Shown here: positions 45,363-55,251 of the stretch, piece after piece | Position numbering within the stretch: the stretch's first letter is position 1 | Layout of the letters: each line of letters starts with the position of its first letter | Source: Saccharicrinis sp963677655 | GTDB lineage: Bacteria > Bacteroidota > Bacteroidia > Bacteroidales > Marinilabiliaceae | Assembly: GCA_963677655.1 (NCBI GenBank) | Contig: OY782088.1 | Length of the DNA stretch: 64,000 bases | Reading direction: 5' to 3' (one strand) | The notes under the pieces: model-generated | Seen by the model: the letters and a program-made list of their open reading frames with translations, nothing else | The model's database searches: none | What the model was told of the DNA's origin: nothing | Translations under genes and position numbers: made by a program

Positions 45363-48300
45363 ATGTCCTTGAAAAAATATCTTCTTCTTTACTTTATTTT
45401 GTTTTCATGTGTAGTTTTTAGTCAACAGAAGAAATTATTCGATTCGAATGAAGGATTATCGAACAGTTTAATTAATGAAGTATTTATAGATCATCAAGGA
45501 TTTATATGGGTAGCTACTGAAGATGGATTAAATCGATTTGACGGAATCAATTTTAAATCATTCTCAACGAATCCTGAGTTGGGTAGTTCTTTAAAAAATA
45601 GTTTTGTTACGGCGATAAACGAAGATAAAAATGGAAACCTTTTAGTTGGTCAGATTAACTCATTTCAAGTATATAACCACGAAACAGAATCATTTACTGA
45701 AATTGAATTACCCATAATAGATCCTACAATACATATTAATATATCATGCATACTTGAGGATTCTAAGGGCAACATATGGCTAACAACTTCAGGGAATGGA
45801 TTAATTCGTATTGATAAAGAGACTGGCAAAGCAAATATTCCTATTAGTATTAATAATCGCTTAAACGCAGAGCTTCTGGAATACATTTATGAAGATGAAG
45901 AAGGAATACTATGGATTGGATCCAGAGACAATGGGTTAAGATCATACAATCCCAAAACAGATGAACTCGTTTCTTATACAGAAAATACTGATAGCGAGAA
46001 CTCGCTTCCAAGCAATGAAGTGTCTTGTATTTGCAGTGATGACCAGGGATATATTTACATTGGTTTTTTAAACGGAGGATTAGCCCGACTTGATAAAAAA
46101 TCTGGCAAAATTGAAAAAATTAATTCTGCTAATCCCAAAGAAAAAGCATTACCGGTTAAACATATCCTTATTGATTCTAAAAATCGTTTATGGGTTGGAA
46201 CAGATGGATTTGGATTAAAAATTCTGAACAGACAAACCAATCTACTTGAAAGTTATATTTCATCAAATGCTTCTTTTGATTTCCTTAAGAGTAAAGTACA
46301 TTGTATCATAGAAGATAATTCGGGTAATATTTGGTTAGGCGTTTATCAAAAAGGACTTTATTTAATTCCGGAGTCTCCTGAAATATTTATTAATTACGGC
46401 TATAGCACTATAAAAAGTAAAAGTATTGGATCGAGTTGTATTACAAGCATTGATGCTAATGATAAAGAAATCTGGATTGGAACAGATGGCGATGGATTAT
46501 ATCACATAAACAGAAGTTCTCAAAAAGTAAAACATATACCATTAAAAGATAACTCAGGGAATTTATTAGGCCAGAATATTTTAACAATATACAATGACTC
46601 CAATAATTATTTATGGGCAGGCAGGTATATTAATGGATTGATTATATACGATAAGTATAAAGATTCTTTTAAAACTTATAATGATAGATTTGATAGACCT
46701 CATAACAATCTTTACAACAACATTACCGGAATTGAAAAATACAATAATTCTCAATTCATTATCGCCACTCTTGGAAATGGTATTAATAGGTTTGACATTA
46801 AAAAGGAAATTTATTACCCAGGATTGGATATTCCTGATTCATTAAACCGAAAAATACCCCAATGGATTATTTCAATACATATAGATAAAGACAAAAATAT
46901 ATGGTTTGGCTCTTATGTTGGACTCTATTTTGTTAACACTAAAAATAAAATACTTACTCATTTTTCTGAAGAAAACGGTTTGTTACCTGACAATACTGTA
47001 AACTGTATTCAGTCGGACAGTAAAAATAATATTTGGATTGGAACCTATGAAGGATTGGTTAGACTAGACCTTAAAACCATGAAAACAAAGTCTTACAATA
47101 CTGAAGAAGGACTTTGTAATAATGCTGTTTGTGCAATAGAAGAAGATGAATATAATCAGTTGTGGATAAGTACTCATAATGGACTTTCCAGATTTAATCC
47201 TACTGATGATTCCTTTACTAATTATTATTCATACGATGGGATCCAAGCCAATGAATTTTCACGAAATGCTGTATGTAAAACAAATAATAACGAAATTTTC
47301 TTTGGTGGAATAAACGGTGTTACGCAAATAAAAAGGGACTATATTAATTATACTCGTGAATTAAAAGATGTTGTTTTAACAGAATTTATTTTATCAAACC
47401 AAAATATTAAAATAGGGGATACAAGCGGGAAGCACACTATTTTAAATAAATCAATTGTACTTGCAGATACTATTAAAATAAGAGAAGAAGACAATATTTT
47501 TACTATTGGATTTACTTCTACAGAAATTGCTAATCAATCCCGTGTTTCCTATGAATATATGATGAAAGGTTTTGATTTGGAATGGCATACAACAAACTCT
47601 CAAAACCGAAGAGCTACTTATACTAACCTAAATCATGGAATTTATAAATTTCATGTAAGAGCAGTTGACAAAAAGCAATATTCCAAAGAAAGAGAATTAA
47701 CCATTATTATTTATCCCCCATGGTATAAAACCATGCTTGCTAAAATCTTGTGGACAATATTGGTTGCCCTTTTCTTTTATGCAGTGGTGTTATTTTATAT
47801 GGAAAAAGTAAGGCACCAACAGTCTGAGAAAGTGAACGAAATGAAAATGCAGTTTTTTATTAATATTTCTCACGAAATTAAAACTCCTCTTTCATTAATT
47901 ATAGATCCGCTTGAAAAGCTGATACAAAAAGAAACCGATTCAAAAACAGAACGATTATATCTATTAATGCAGCAAAATGCAAACAGACTGCTGCGATTGG
48001 TAGGGCAAATGATGGATATCAGAAAGATTGATAAAGGACAAATCTTAATGATGTATCAATCTACTAACATTTATAATTTCATTAGTCAGATAACAAACTC
48101 ATTTGAATCATTTGCTGCAGATAAAAAAATATCATTATCAGTAAAAACAGAAGATCCTGAAATGGAGGTTTGGATTGACTCTATAAATTTTGAGAAAGTA
48201 ATATTCAATTTATTATCAAATGCCTTTAAGTTTACACCTTCGGATGGTTCTATTGACATCAACATTTCCAAACAAACTTTAAACAAAAAGAAATCTCCAA

Positions 48301-49439
48301 TACATGATTTTGTAAAAATAGAGGTATGCGATACAGGTATTGGAATTAAGGAATCAGAATTAGATAGAATATTCAACCGTTTTTACCAGGTTAACTCAGA
48401 AGAAACCAGACATGCAGGAGGAACCGGTATTGGGTTACATTTGTCAAAATCTCTTGTTCAATTACATAAAGGTGATATTTATGTCGAAAACAGAAAAGAT
48501 CGACCAGGTAGTAAATTTGTAATCTTATTACCAATTGGAAATAAACATTTGCCAAAAGAAGACCTAATTACACAAAATAATACATTACCGACACCTAGTA
48601 AAATCATACCTCAAAGAGCAATTGAAAACCTAAGAACTAATGATACCGTTAAACCAAAATCAAATCAAAAAATAATGGTGGTTGATGACGAAGTTGATAT
48701 CAGAAACTATTTAGTTGATGAGTTATCTGCATATTATAAAGTCATTGCTTGCGAAGATGGAGAAAAAGCCCATGCCATATTACATGACGAACAACCGGAT
48801 TTGATCATTAGTGATATTATGATGCCTCGTATGGATGGAATTACCTTTTGTAAAAAGGTTAAATCTAATATATTAACCAGTCATATTCCTGTTATTCTTC
48901 TAACCGCATTATCTAAAGAAGAAGATAAAAATGAAGGAATAGAAACTGGTGCTGACATGTATCTGATAAAGCCATTTAATACGGAATTTCTGAAAAAGAT
49001 TGTTTCTAATTTGCTTGAAAACAGAAAAAGGATTTATCAAAAGCTACAACCCAAAGAGGAATTGGAAATTGAAAATATAGAGCAAGAATCCCATAACGAT
49101 GTTCTTTTGCAGAAAGTAATGACTGTAATAAAAAATAACATTGGCGATAATAATTTAAATGTTGAAATGCTGGCCGACGAAGTTGGTATTAGCAGGGTAC
49201 ATATGCACCGCAAACTAAAAGAACTGACCAACCAATCGGCTCGCGATTTAATTAAAAACATCCGTATGAAGCAGGCCTCTTATTTGCTAACTACTCAAAA
49301 AACAAATATTAGTGAGGTAGCTTATGCAATAGGATATACAAACCTCTCACATTTTTCAAAATCGTTTAAGTCGTATTATGGTGTTTCTCCAAAAGAGTAT
49401 ATTCTTAAGCAACATAAAACAGAAGAGCAGCAAGGGTAA
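45363..49439 (+). CDS. Hybrid two-component system sensor/AraC regulator (HTCS)
   Basis: I start at 45363 (MSLKKYLLLYFILFSCVVFSQ, signal peptide), giving 1,358 residues; the open frame runs 40 codons further through the operator repeats and is rejected. Order: periplasmic two-propeller sensor (about 25-690, repeated IWVATEDGLNRFD / NIWLGV / LWISTHNGLSRF), Y_Y_Y domain, membrane helix (about 792-815), histidine kinase with His837 in NISHEIKTP, ATPase boxes (NLLSNAFKF, DTGIGI, GGTGIGLHLS), receiver with Asp1151 in SDIMMPRMDG and Lys in LIKPF, then an AraC helix-turn-helix (ADEVGISRVHMHRKL, ISEVAYAIGYTNLSHFSKSFK). It senses xylan oligosaccharides in the periplasm and should activate the divergent GH67-SusCD run. 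Confidence 0.97.
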   Translation: MSLKKYLLLYFILFSCVVFSQQKKLFDSNEGLSNSLINEVFIDHQGFIWVATEDGLNRFDGINFKSFSTNPELGSSLKNSFVTAINEDKNGNLLVGQINSFQVYNHETESFTEIELPIIDPTIHINISCILEDSKGNIWLTTSGNGLIRIDKETGKANIPISINNRLNAELLEYIYEDEEGILWIGSRDNGLRSYNPKTDELVSYTENTDSENSLPSNEVSCICSDDQGYIYIGFLNGGLARLDKKSGKIEKINSANPKEKALPVKHILIDSKNRLWVGTDGFGLKILNRQTNLLESYISSNASFDFLKSKVHCIIEDNSGNIWLGVYQKGLYLIPESPEIFINYGYSTIKSKSIGSSCITSIDANDKEIWIGTDGDGLYHINRSSQKVKHIPLKDNSGNLLGQNILTIYNDSNNYLWAGRYINGLIIYDKYKDSFKTYNDRFDRPHNNLYNNITGIEKYNNSQFIIATLGNGINRFDIKKEIYYPGLDIPDSLNRKIPQWIISIHIDKDKNIWFGSYVGLYFVNTKNKILTHFSEENGLLPDNTVNCIQSDSKNNIWIGTYEGLVRLDLKTMKTKSYNTEEGLCNNAVCAIEEDEYNQLWISTHNGLSRFNPTDDSFTNYYSYDGIQANEFSRNAVCKTNNNEIFFGGINGVTQIKRDYINYTRELKDVVLTEFILSNQNIKIGDTSGKHTILNKSIVLADTIKIREEDNIFTIGFTSTEIANQSRVSYEYMMKGFDLEWHTTNSQNRRATYTNLNHGIYKFHVRAVDKKQYSKERELTIIIYPPWYKTMLAKILWTILVALFFYAVVLFYMEKVRHQQSEKVNEMKMQFFINISHEIKTPLSLIIDPLEKLIQKETDSKTERLYLLMQQNANRLLRLVGQMMDIRKIDKGQILMMYQSTNIYNFISQITNSFESFAADKKISLSVKTEDPEMEVWIDSINFEKVIFNLLSNAFKFTPSDGSIDINISKQTLNKKKSPIHDFVKIEVCDTGIGIKESELDRIFNRFYQVNSEETRHAGGTGIGLHLSKSLVQLHKGDIYVENRKDRPGSKFVILLPIGNKHLPKEDLITQNNTLPTPSKIIPQRAIENLRTNDTVKPKSNQKIMVVDDEVDIRNYLVDELSAYYKVIACEDGEKAHAILHDEQPDLIISDIMMPRMDGITFCKKVKSNILTSHIPVILLTALSKEEDKNEGIETGADMYLIKPFNTEFLKKIVSNLLENRKRIYQKLQPKEELEIENIEQESHNDVLLQKVMTVIKNNIGDNNLNVEMLADEVGISRVHMHRKLKELTNQSARDLIKNIRMKQASYLLTTQKTNISEVAYAIGYTNLSHFSKSFKSYYGVSPKEYILKQHKTEEQQG

Positions 49440-49524
49440 GGGCTGTAAGGAAAAAGATTAAAGGGGAAAATTCTCAATGTAAGTGAAGACTATTTTTATG
49501 CTGGATTTGTGATATTTATTAAGT

Positions 49525-49575
49525 TTTCATATTGTACAAATATGAAAGGCCATCTATTTACCAGACAGCCTTTCT
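49525..49575 (+). terminator. Hairpins downstream of the HTCS gene
   Basis: TTTCATATT pairs with AATATGAAA (49525-49547, GTACA loop), and AAAGGC with GCCTTT (about 49545-49573), followed by CTCCTATATTT. The second is a weak terminator-like stem for the plus-strand HTCS transcript; the T-run is poor. Confidence 0.5.
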
Positions 49576-49705
49576 CCTATATTTAAATAATCATTATACA
49601 ATTTCAGCAGCACAGTTAGCTCTTGGTATAAAACCAATCTATTAATGATAGTGTGTAAATACGAAGTGAATTAAACGCTAATATCATTAAAGAATCGGTG
49701 TTATT

Positions 49706-51139
49706 CTATATTTTAAAGAAAGAAATCGCATCCTTTAGGTGCTGAGCTTGTTTAGATACTGAGTCAGCACTATCCGATACGTTTTCCGCTCCTGATGCGT
49801 TCATCTGAGTAACAGTATTCAATTGCTGTATGGCATTATTTACCTGATCAGCACCGGATTGTTGTTCTTGCGATGCCACAGAAATCTCTGCAATAAGTTC
49901 ACTAGTCTTCTGTATCTCAGGTACAAGTTGCGTTATCTCTGTACCTGTTTTAGATGTATATGAAACACTTTGTTTTGAAAGGTGATTAATTTCTTCTGCA
50001 GCCTGACGACTTCGTTCTGCTAACTTTCTTACCTCAGCTGCTACTACAGAAAATCCTCGTCCTGCCTCTCCTGCCCTGGCTGCTTCAACGGCGGCATTTA
50101 AGGCTAATATATTAGTTTGAAAAGCTATATCATTAATAATTGAAATACGATCAGAAATATTTTCAATATGAGTCAGACTTTCATTTGACATAGAGCCGGC
50201 ATTAACCATTTTTTTAGAAGCCGTAATTGCTATTTTCTCTGTTTGACCAGCATTTTGGGCATTTTGTACAATATTAGATACCATTTCCTCCATTGATGAA
50301 GCCACTTCTTCTCCAATAGATGCCATTTCTGAAGATCCTTTCGCTAAATTATTAGAGTCATTATTTAATTTTGCACTGGTATTTAATAGTACCTCTGCAT
50401 TATGGTTAATCTGTTTAATCACTTCCCTAAATCGACCAGCTACTTTATTAACAACAACCTGTAAACGCCCTAATTCATCTTTCTCATTTTTATCATCTTC
50501 ATTTTTAAAAGCAAGATTTCCTTTTTCAAACTCTTCAAAAGTTGTAACCAAAGAATTTATTCTTGATGCTATATACTTTTTAAATATGAACAATAATAAA
50601 CCAGATAAAATTGCAATTGCAAAAACAGCACCTATCCCAAAAAGCCAAATAATATTGGTTCTGGCACTTTGTATATTAGCTGTGGATGATTTAATATAAA
50701 AATATCCCAGAAATTTACCATTCGTAAAGTACAATGGGGCCACACCAAAGATTTCATCGTTCTCTTCGATAAAATGAGCCTCTTTAATATCGCCTTTGAA
50801 CTCTTCGAATTGGTATACCGTTTTTATGTCATCTACTCTTTTATTGTTATAATCACTATTTAATGAATAGTAAATTTTATGGTTAGCTCCAATCACCATA
50901 CAATCGATAATTGAATCACCAATCATTTTTTGTAAAGTTTCATTGTCTGCTGCAGCTTCGTACCTTAGCTGTCCTTTCGACATCAAAATAGAAGGAGATG
51001 TAAGTTGTTTTTCAAATCGGCTATTTTGCTCACTATTAAAATAATTTACAAGCACAATTCCTATAGCAATAAAAATTACTACTTCAATGCTAACAACATA
51101 AAATCCTATCTTAAAAAGCAGGCTATCTTTTGAAAACAT
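49706..51139 (-). CDS. Methyl-accepting chemotaxis protein
   Basis: The 477-residue protein has two membrane helices (about 11-33 and 163-187) enclosing a periplasmic sensor of about 130 residues with a small Cache-like texture (DSIIDCMVIGANHKIYYSL, IFGVAPLYFTNGKFLGYFYI). A HAMP domain follows (SRINSLVTTFEEFEKGNLAF...DELGRL), then the signalling domain with the highly conserved hairpin tip FQTNILALNAAVEAARAGEAGRGFSVVAAEVRKLAERS. The protein signals to CheA/CheW; no other che gene is in the window. It starts 15 bases after the solute-binding protein gene, which suggests they form one receptor unit, as maltose-binding protein does with Tar. Confidence 0.94.
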   Translation of the reverse strand: MFSKDSLLFKIGFYVVSIEVVIFIAIGIVLVNYFNSEQNSRFEKQLTSPSILMSKGQLRYEAAADNETLQKMIGDSIIDCMVIGANHKIYYSLNSDYNNKRVDDIKTVYQFEEFKGDIKEAHFIEENDEIFGVAPLYFTNGKFLGYFYIKSSTANIQSARTNIIWLFGIGAVFAIAILSGLLLFIFKKYIASRINSLVTTFEEFEKGNLAFKNEDDKNEKDELGRLQVVVNKVAGRFREVIKQINHNAEVLLNTSAKLNNDSNNLAKGSSEMASIGEEVASSMEEMVSNIVQNAQNAGQTEKIAITASKKMVNAGSMSNESLTHIENISDRISIINDIAFQTNILALNAAVEAARAGEAGRGFSVVAAEVRKLAERSRQAAEEINHLSKQSVSYTSKTGTEITQLVPEIQKTSELIAEISVASQEQQSGADQVNNAIQQLNTVTQMNASGAENVSDSADSVSKQAQHLKDAISFFKI

Positions 51140-51154
51140 ATTTATGAATTTTAT

Positions 51155-52504
51155 TTATTTCTTAATTTGTTGATAAAACTTTTCTGCACTGATTTCACCT
51201 TTAAATACAAGTTGTGGTTCAATAACAATATCCTTATTGCCAAACAGTACATCTCCTAAATCATACATTCTTAAATTTTCACCATATTTTTTATCAATAT
51301 AGGTATTGAATGTTTCAATTTTATTCTGACCAAAATCCGACGATTTTAGCTTTACTTTTAATCCTGTTGGATTGTATGTTAAACTTAACCATCGCTCAGC
51401 AACATCATTTGTAGAGAAATAACGCATCAACTCAACAGCTTCTTCTTTATGCGGAGCATCTTTAAATACAGCCCAAACTGATTGGTAAGTTCCCGGATAA
51501 TAAAAAGGTGACTGTTCAAAAACAGGCATTTCTGCAGGAACCAGATTCTCAGCTTTTTTAGCATCCTCTGTTTCACACTGATTATACCATGATGAAGGTT
51601 TTTCTTCGAAAAGTACTTGTCCATTAAGAATATGTGCAAAATCCTTATCAATAACCTCCTCGGTATTTACCGGATTATAAGCAGATAAATCTTCCAGGGC
51701 CTTCAAACTCTTTTTGATGGCCTTTTCTACTTTAGTTTTATTTGGTACACGATTATTGTAGGAACCTAATTCTGATAGAACAAGATTATTGAATATATCA
51801 TTAACCTGTTGATTTAATTTATAATCAGGCATGAAAATAATTTTTTCATTTGCTGTTTTATTATATTCATACACAGCCTTACAATAACCCAGAAAATCAT
51901 CAAAGGTCATTCCTGTTTGTTTAATTTCAATACCTAGTTTTTCTGCTGTTTTTTCGTTATACCATAACGCGTAATTACGTCCTGAAATAAGTGGACCAGC
52001 GTAAATACCACCATAACCATCGCGTATAGAAGAAACATGAAAAACATGTTCAATATGACTTTGATGATACCATTCATATTGATCAAAATTCACCAAATAT
52101 TTTGCTCCCCAGTAAGGATCATCTAACTTTCTAGCAATATTTTTATAGGTATTTCTGGTAATTGGAAAGATATCCCATGCATAATTACCTGTTTTTATCA
52201 TTGAAATAAGAGAATCTTCAATAACATATTTATACCCGTCAAACTCCCGATCAAGTTCTTCTTTAAACTTGTAATTTACCATCAAATGCTGATTCTCAAT
52301 TTCAAATTGACGAATAACACTTTTCATCAAGTCTCTTTTACTTGCTCGTTTCTCCCATAATCCGATCCAATTTATTGGAGTTTGCTTGAAATCATGCTCA
52401 ACTATTTTACTTTCGTCCTGCCCTCTATTATCTGTATTCTTGCAGCTAAAAAAGCACAATGCACAAATAACTAAGACCAAAGACACAAGTGTATAATACC
52501 TCAT
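51155..52504 (-). CDS. Orphan extracellular solute-binding lipoprotein (family 1)
   Basis: The 449-residue protein has a lipoprotein signal (LVICALCFFSC). The body fits ABC-type solute-binding proteins of the sugar class: INWIGLWEKRASKRDLMKSVIRQFEIENQHLMVNYKF, AWDIFPI, YAGPLISGRNYALWYNEKTAEKLGIE, TFDDFLGYCKAVYEYNK, and the hinge region FYYPGTYQSVWAVFKDAPHKEEAVELMRYFS. No permease or ATPase gene is adjacent, which is expected if it serves a chemoreceptor rather than import. It is the first gene of a two-gene unit with the methyl-accepting protein. The ligand is unknown; the xylan locus next door suggests a sugar. Confidence 0.9.
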   Translation of the reverse strand: MRYYTLVSLVLVICALCFFSCKNTDNRGQDESKIVEHDFKQTPINWIGLWEKRASKRDLMKSVIRQFEIENQHLMVNYKFKEELDREFDGYKYVIEDSLISMIKTGNYAWDIFPITRNTYKNIARKLDDPYWGAKYLVNFDQYEWYHQSHIEHVFHVSSIRDGYGGIYAGPLISGRNYALWYNEKTAEKLGIEIKQTGMTFDDFLGYCKAVYEYNKTANEKIIFMPDYKLNQQVNDIFNNLVLSELGSYNNRVPNKTKVEKAIKKSLKALEDLSAYNPVNTEEVIDKDFAHILNGQVLFEEKPSSWYNQCETEDAKKAENLVPAEMPVFEQSPFYYPGTYQSVWAVFKDAPHKEEAVELMRYFSTNDVAERWLSLTYNPTGLKVKLKSSDFGQNKIETFNTYIDKKYGENLRMYDLGDVLFGNKDIVIEPQLVFKGEISAEKFYQQIKK

Positions 52505-52979
52505 CTATCCTGTCTTTATTTATTTTAAACGGAATTTGCCTGTTTTTGAAGATGGTATCTTATACATTCAGATTTTATTTTGGTTTCATTTTTTAATCTA
52601 TTTTAACAAATAGACTTTTCGTCCTTTGTGTTTGTTTTTTCGCTTTTCATAAACAGTTATTGGCCTTTTATCAAATATTTAGATATATATATAAAGTCAA
52701 ACAACTTCTTTTTTATGCAAACGCTATTAGTAAGTTTTTTTACTAAATATTCTACAATATTGGTTTCTTTTAACGCCTTTTCATATTAGGGTTTTAGTTA
52801 TACTTGAATTTGGTTTACTGTTTATTATATACAAGAAAAGCTGCAATTAAATTAATCGCAGCTCGTTTCAGTATTTAAAGTCTGTTGATTGAATAGTATA
52901 TGGTATTAAACCGTTTATATCATTTCTTTTATATTTAAACGATAAATTGCAACGAGTTAATGTATATCATTAAATATGG
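52505..52979. other. AT-rich intergenic region
   Basis: The 475 bases between two minus-strand genes hold no gene I can support. They contain a terminator at 52835-52863 and must hold the promoter of the solute-binding protein gene, which I cannot place with confidence. Confidence 0.6.
52835..52863 (-). terminator. Terminator at the end of the envelope operon
   Basis: AGCTGC (52839-52844) pairs with GCAGCT (52858-52863), with further A/T pairing inside the loop. On the minus strand it is followed by TTTTCTTGT. It lies about 115 bases beyond the last stop of the minus-strand run that begins near 62608. Confidence 0.75.
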
Positions 52980-53612
52980 TTAATCTCTAAACTTTACAGT
53001 GGCTATCATGTATTTTAATGCTTCATCAACTGTATTCACATGATTCTCAAAGCTATTTGGACTCGTCTTTGTTTTTTGTATTTCAAAGTATGCTGTAGTT
53101 TTATTATGTGGAACTATATAACCAAGAGTATAATATACAGTGGAATAATCTCCTTTTGTAAATTGAGATGAAACCAATACTCTTTTACATTTCATACCAT
53201 AAACTTCCACATCGGTGTATTGCTCTACTACGTTTTCTTTTTTCAAGAGACTTTTCAGAAACATTGAATTTTTTAATCCTTCAAGAACAACATTCACATC
53301 TGTTTCGTTTTCATCAACTTTGCCATTACTTGCTTTTGATAAATTACCAAAAGTACTAATATGAGCACCATGAAATTTAGCAGTAGGCACCATTTCTCCT
53401 TTATCATTTAAACTACCACTTTCCTGTTGGCTAAATCCATTACCACTATATGGCATCAAAATAGAAGCAAATTGTTTATAGTCTACAATTTCGGTAAAGG
53501 TAATTCCGTCCAGAGAAACAGGAATTGCTTTAGTTGTTGTTGTTTTTTTACTTGTTGCACACGAACTTAATAGTATAACAACAATACTTAATAAAAATAA
53601 CTGATTCTTCAT
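52980..53612 (-). CDS. Hypothetical lipoprotein
   Basis: The 210-residue protein has a lipoprotein signal (LLSIVVILLSSC) followed by a short Thr/Lys-rich linker. The body (about 30-210) is a compact alpha/beta unit with no catalytic motif that I recognise; MKCKRVLVSS and TVYYTLGYIVPHNKTTAYFEIQKT form the core strands. It is the last gene of the envelope run, 19 bases after the DUF4412-like gene, and may be a periplasmic or outer-membrane accessory. Function unknown. Confidence 0.75.
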   Translation of the reverse strand: MKNQLFLLSIVVILLSSCATSKKTTTTKAIPVSLDGITFTEIVDYKQFASILMPYSGNGFSQQESGSLNDKGEMVPTAKFHGAHISTFGNLSKASNGKVDENETDVNVVLEGLKNSMFLKSLLKKENVVEQYTDVEVYGMKCKRVLVSSQFTKGDYSTVYYTLGYIVPHNKTTAYFEIQKTKTSPNSFENHVNTVDEALKYMIATVKFRD

Positions 53613-53631
53613 CTTCTATGATATGATTTGG

Positions 53632-54264
53632 TTAAAATTGACTGGTTTGATATTCATACTCAGCAGGAGGTGTAAATTTTGATGATGGAACTGATGAACC
53701 AGGTTTAAAATCTACAAAGGTTTCGTTATTCTCAACACCCATTATCTTGGCTGTTGACTTGATAGCAACCCCTTTATAAATCCAGGTTTTAGCTCCCATT
53801 ACCGTAAATACATCGCAATTAAAACCTCCAATAGTTTCTGTTCCTTGTTTCTGTCCACCTAATCCTTCTAATATTTGGTTTGCAAATTCTTCTCTTTCTT
53901 CTTCTGTCATTGAATCAGCAAATTCATGGGCAGCATCATAAACTTCTATTTTACCTTTATATGCTTCATTATTCTGATAGTCTACATTCCAAAAAGAATC
54001 TCCTACATTAATGGTAAGCATATGAGTTTTTTCAGTATTCTTCATACCAAACATATTAACTGTAGTTTCTGACTCTTCAATCTCACATGTTTTATCACCA
54101 TAATCATCCCACCATAACTCTCTGGTTCCGGTTGTACTTCCGGATAATTCAAGTTTTAAATAACCCGATTTAACAGCATATCGTTTTACTTCTTGCGTGT
54201 TTTGTGCTTTGATTGATGCCGAAGTAATCATTACTATAAGCATCGAAAATAATACTCCTCTCAT
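53632..54264 (-). CDS. Hypothetical secreted protein (DUF4412-like)
   Basis: The 210-residue protein has a signal peptide (to about IKAQ, residue 21). The pattern of a YAVKSGYLKLELSGSTTGTRELWWDDYGDKTCE opening, a sensor-like central part and a late GGFNCDVFTVMGAKTWIYKGVAIKS segment resembles the DUF4412/LolA-like lipid-or-metal-binding proteins of Bacteroidota. No catalytic residues stand out. Its start overlaps the DUF3137 stop by 4 bases, so the two are translationally coupled. Confidence 0.75.
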   Translation of the reverse strand: MRGVLFSMLIVMITSASIKAQNTQEVKRYAVKSGYLKLELSGSTTGTRELWWDDYGDKTCEIEESETTVNMFGMKNTEKTHMLTINVGDSFWNVDYQNNEAYKGKIEVYDAAHEFADSMTEEEREEFANQILEGLGGQKQGTETIGGFNCDVFTVMGAKTWIYKGVAIKSTAKIMGVENNETFVDFKPGSSVPSSKFTPPAEYEYQTSQF

Positions 54265-55238
54265 ATTGTTGTTTGTTTAAATTCTTTCGTCCAGATTCTG
54301 GTATTTAAGTTCATTTCTTTAATAATAGTCTCTATCAAACCAAATAGCATATACATTTCTTCAATATCCTCATATTGAATTCCATTCTTTCCTATTTTTG
54401 GTTCGAATAAGTTTTTATTAAAAGGTATAGCAAAATACACTGATTGGCCTTTAAAAGAAAAGTACATCTTAAGTTTATAATGGTTGTATAGGTTAACAAT
54501 TGCCTCCATCATAACAGGTGTAATAACGTAACGAGCCTCTTGCTGACTAGAACCATAAACTGAAAATATTTTTTCAAAAACAGGATTCTCAAGTTTTACC
54601 AACTCTCCATAATTTCTACTTTTACTTTTTTCTTTACCTAACAGATTTGTTACTTTTTTATCATTCTGGGGTAGTATGAATGTGGAGTTTTCTATATCCT
54701 TATTAAACTCTGCATAAAAGAATATCCCTCTAAAAAGGGTACTCCATTCTGTTGTTCTATTTCCGTCACTATCACGAGTTTCTTTCTTTTGTTCAATTTT
54801 AAGTTCCGAAAATTTAAAAGGAACTTTTTCTATGTTCCCGGTAATCATATCATCTCCTGTACACCTGTCAAAATCGAAAGGAAAAATACCCGCTTTTTTA
54901 AAAGTGAAGGAATCAATATGGCTTGTTGGATGATATAAATAATCGGGATTTATTAATTGAACTACTTTTCTAACCACTTCCTCTTTAAACTCAGCACGAT
55001 ATTTTGTATAACTGATCAGTGCTTTAATTGTGCAGTATATTGCAGCAACAAGAAATATTCCTCCTATAGCTAAATTACCCCAATACTGTACAAATTTAAA
55101 TCCTGCATAAGCTATTACTGCCGCAGCTATTGCCATGTTACGCCAACGTTTAATATACTTTCGCATATCTTCCATTGTGGCAAGCTGAGGTTTTAACTCA
55201 TCTTCGTAAAGTTGTTTTAATTCTTCGCTCTTTTTCAT
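54261..55238 (-). CDS. DUF3137 membrane protein
   Basis: The 325-residue protein has two adjacent hydrophobic helices near the N-terminus (about 32-50 and 53-75) and a large soluble C-terminal part. The segments FTFKKAGIFPFDFDRCTGDDMITGNI and FRGIFFYAEFNKDIENSTFILP, plus VYFAIPFNKNLFEP, match DUF3137. This family is repeatedly found next to LemA, and here it lies 13 bases after lemA. Its role is unknown; it may be an envelope-stress or membrane-quality component. It overlaps the next gene by 4 bases. Confidence 0.88.
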   Translation of the reverse strand: MKKSEELKQLYEDELKPQLATMEDMRKYIKRWRNMAIAAAVIAYAGFKFVQYWGNLAIGGIFLVAAIYCTIKALISYTKYRAEFKEEVVRKVVQLINPDYLYHPTSHIDSFTFKKAGIFPFDFDRCTGDDMITGNIEKVPFKFSELKIEQKKETRDSDGNRTTEWSTLFRGIFFYAEFNKDIENSTFILPQNDKKVTNLLGKEKSKSRNYGELVKLENPVFEKIFSVYGSSQQEARYVITPVMMEAIVNLYNHYKLKMYFSFKGQSVYFAIPFNKNLFEPKIGKNGIQYEDIEEMYMLFGLIETIIKEMNLNTRIWTKEFKQTTI

Positions 55239-55251
55239 TTTTCACCAGTCT

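Noticed and set aside
51155..52504. Solute-binding protein as part of an ABC importer
   Set aside because: No permease or ATPase gene is adjacent; the only partner is the chemoreceptor gene.
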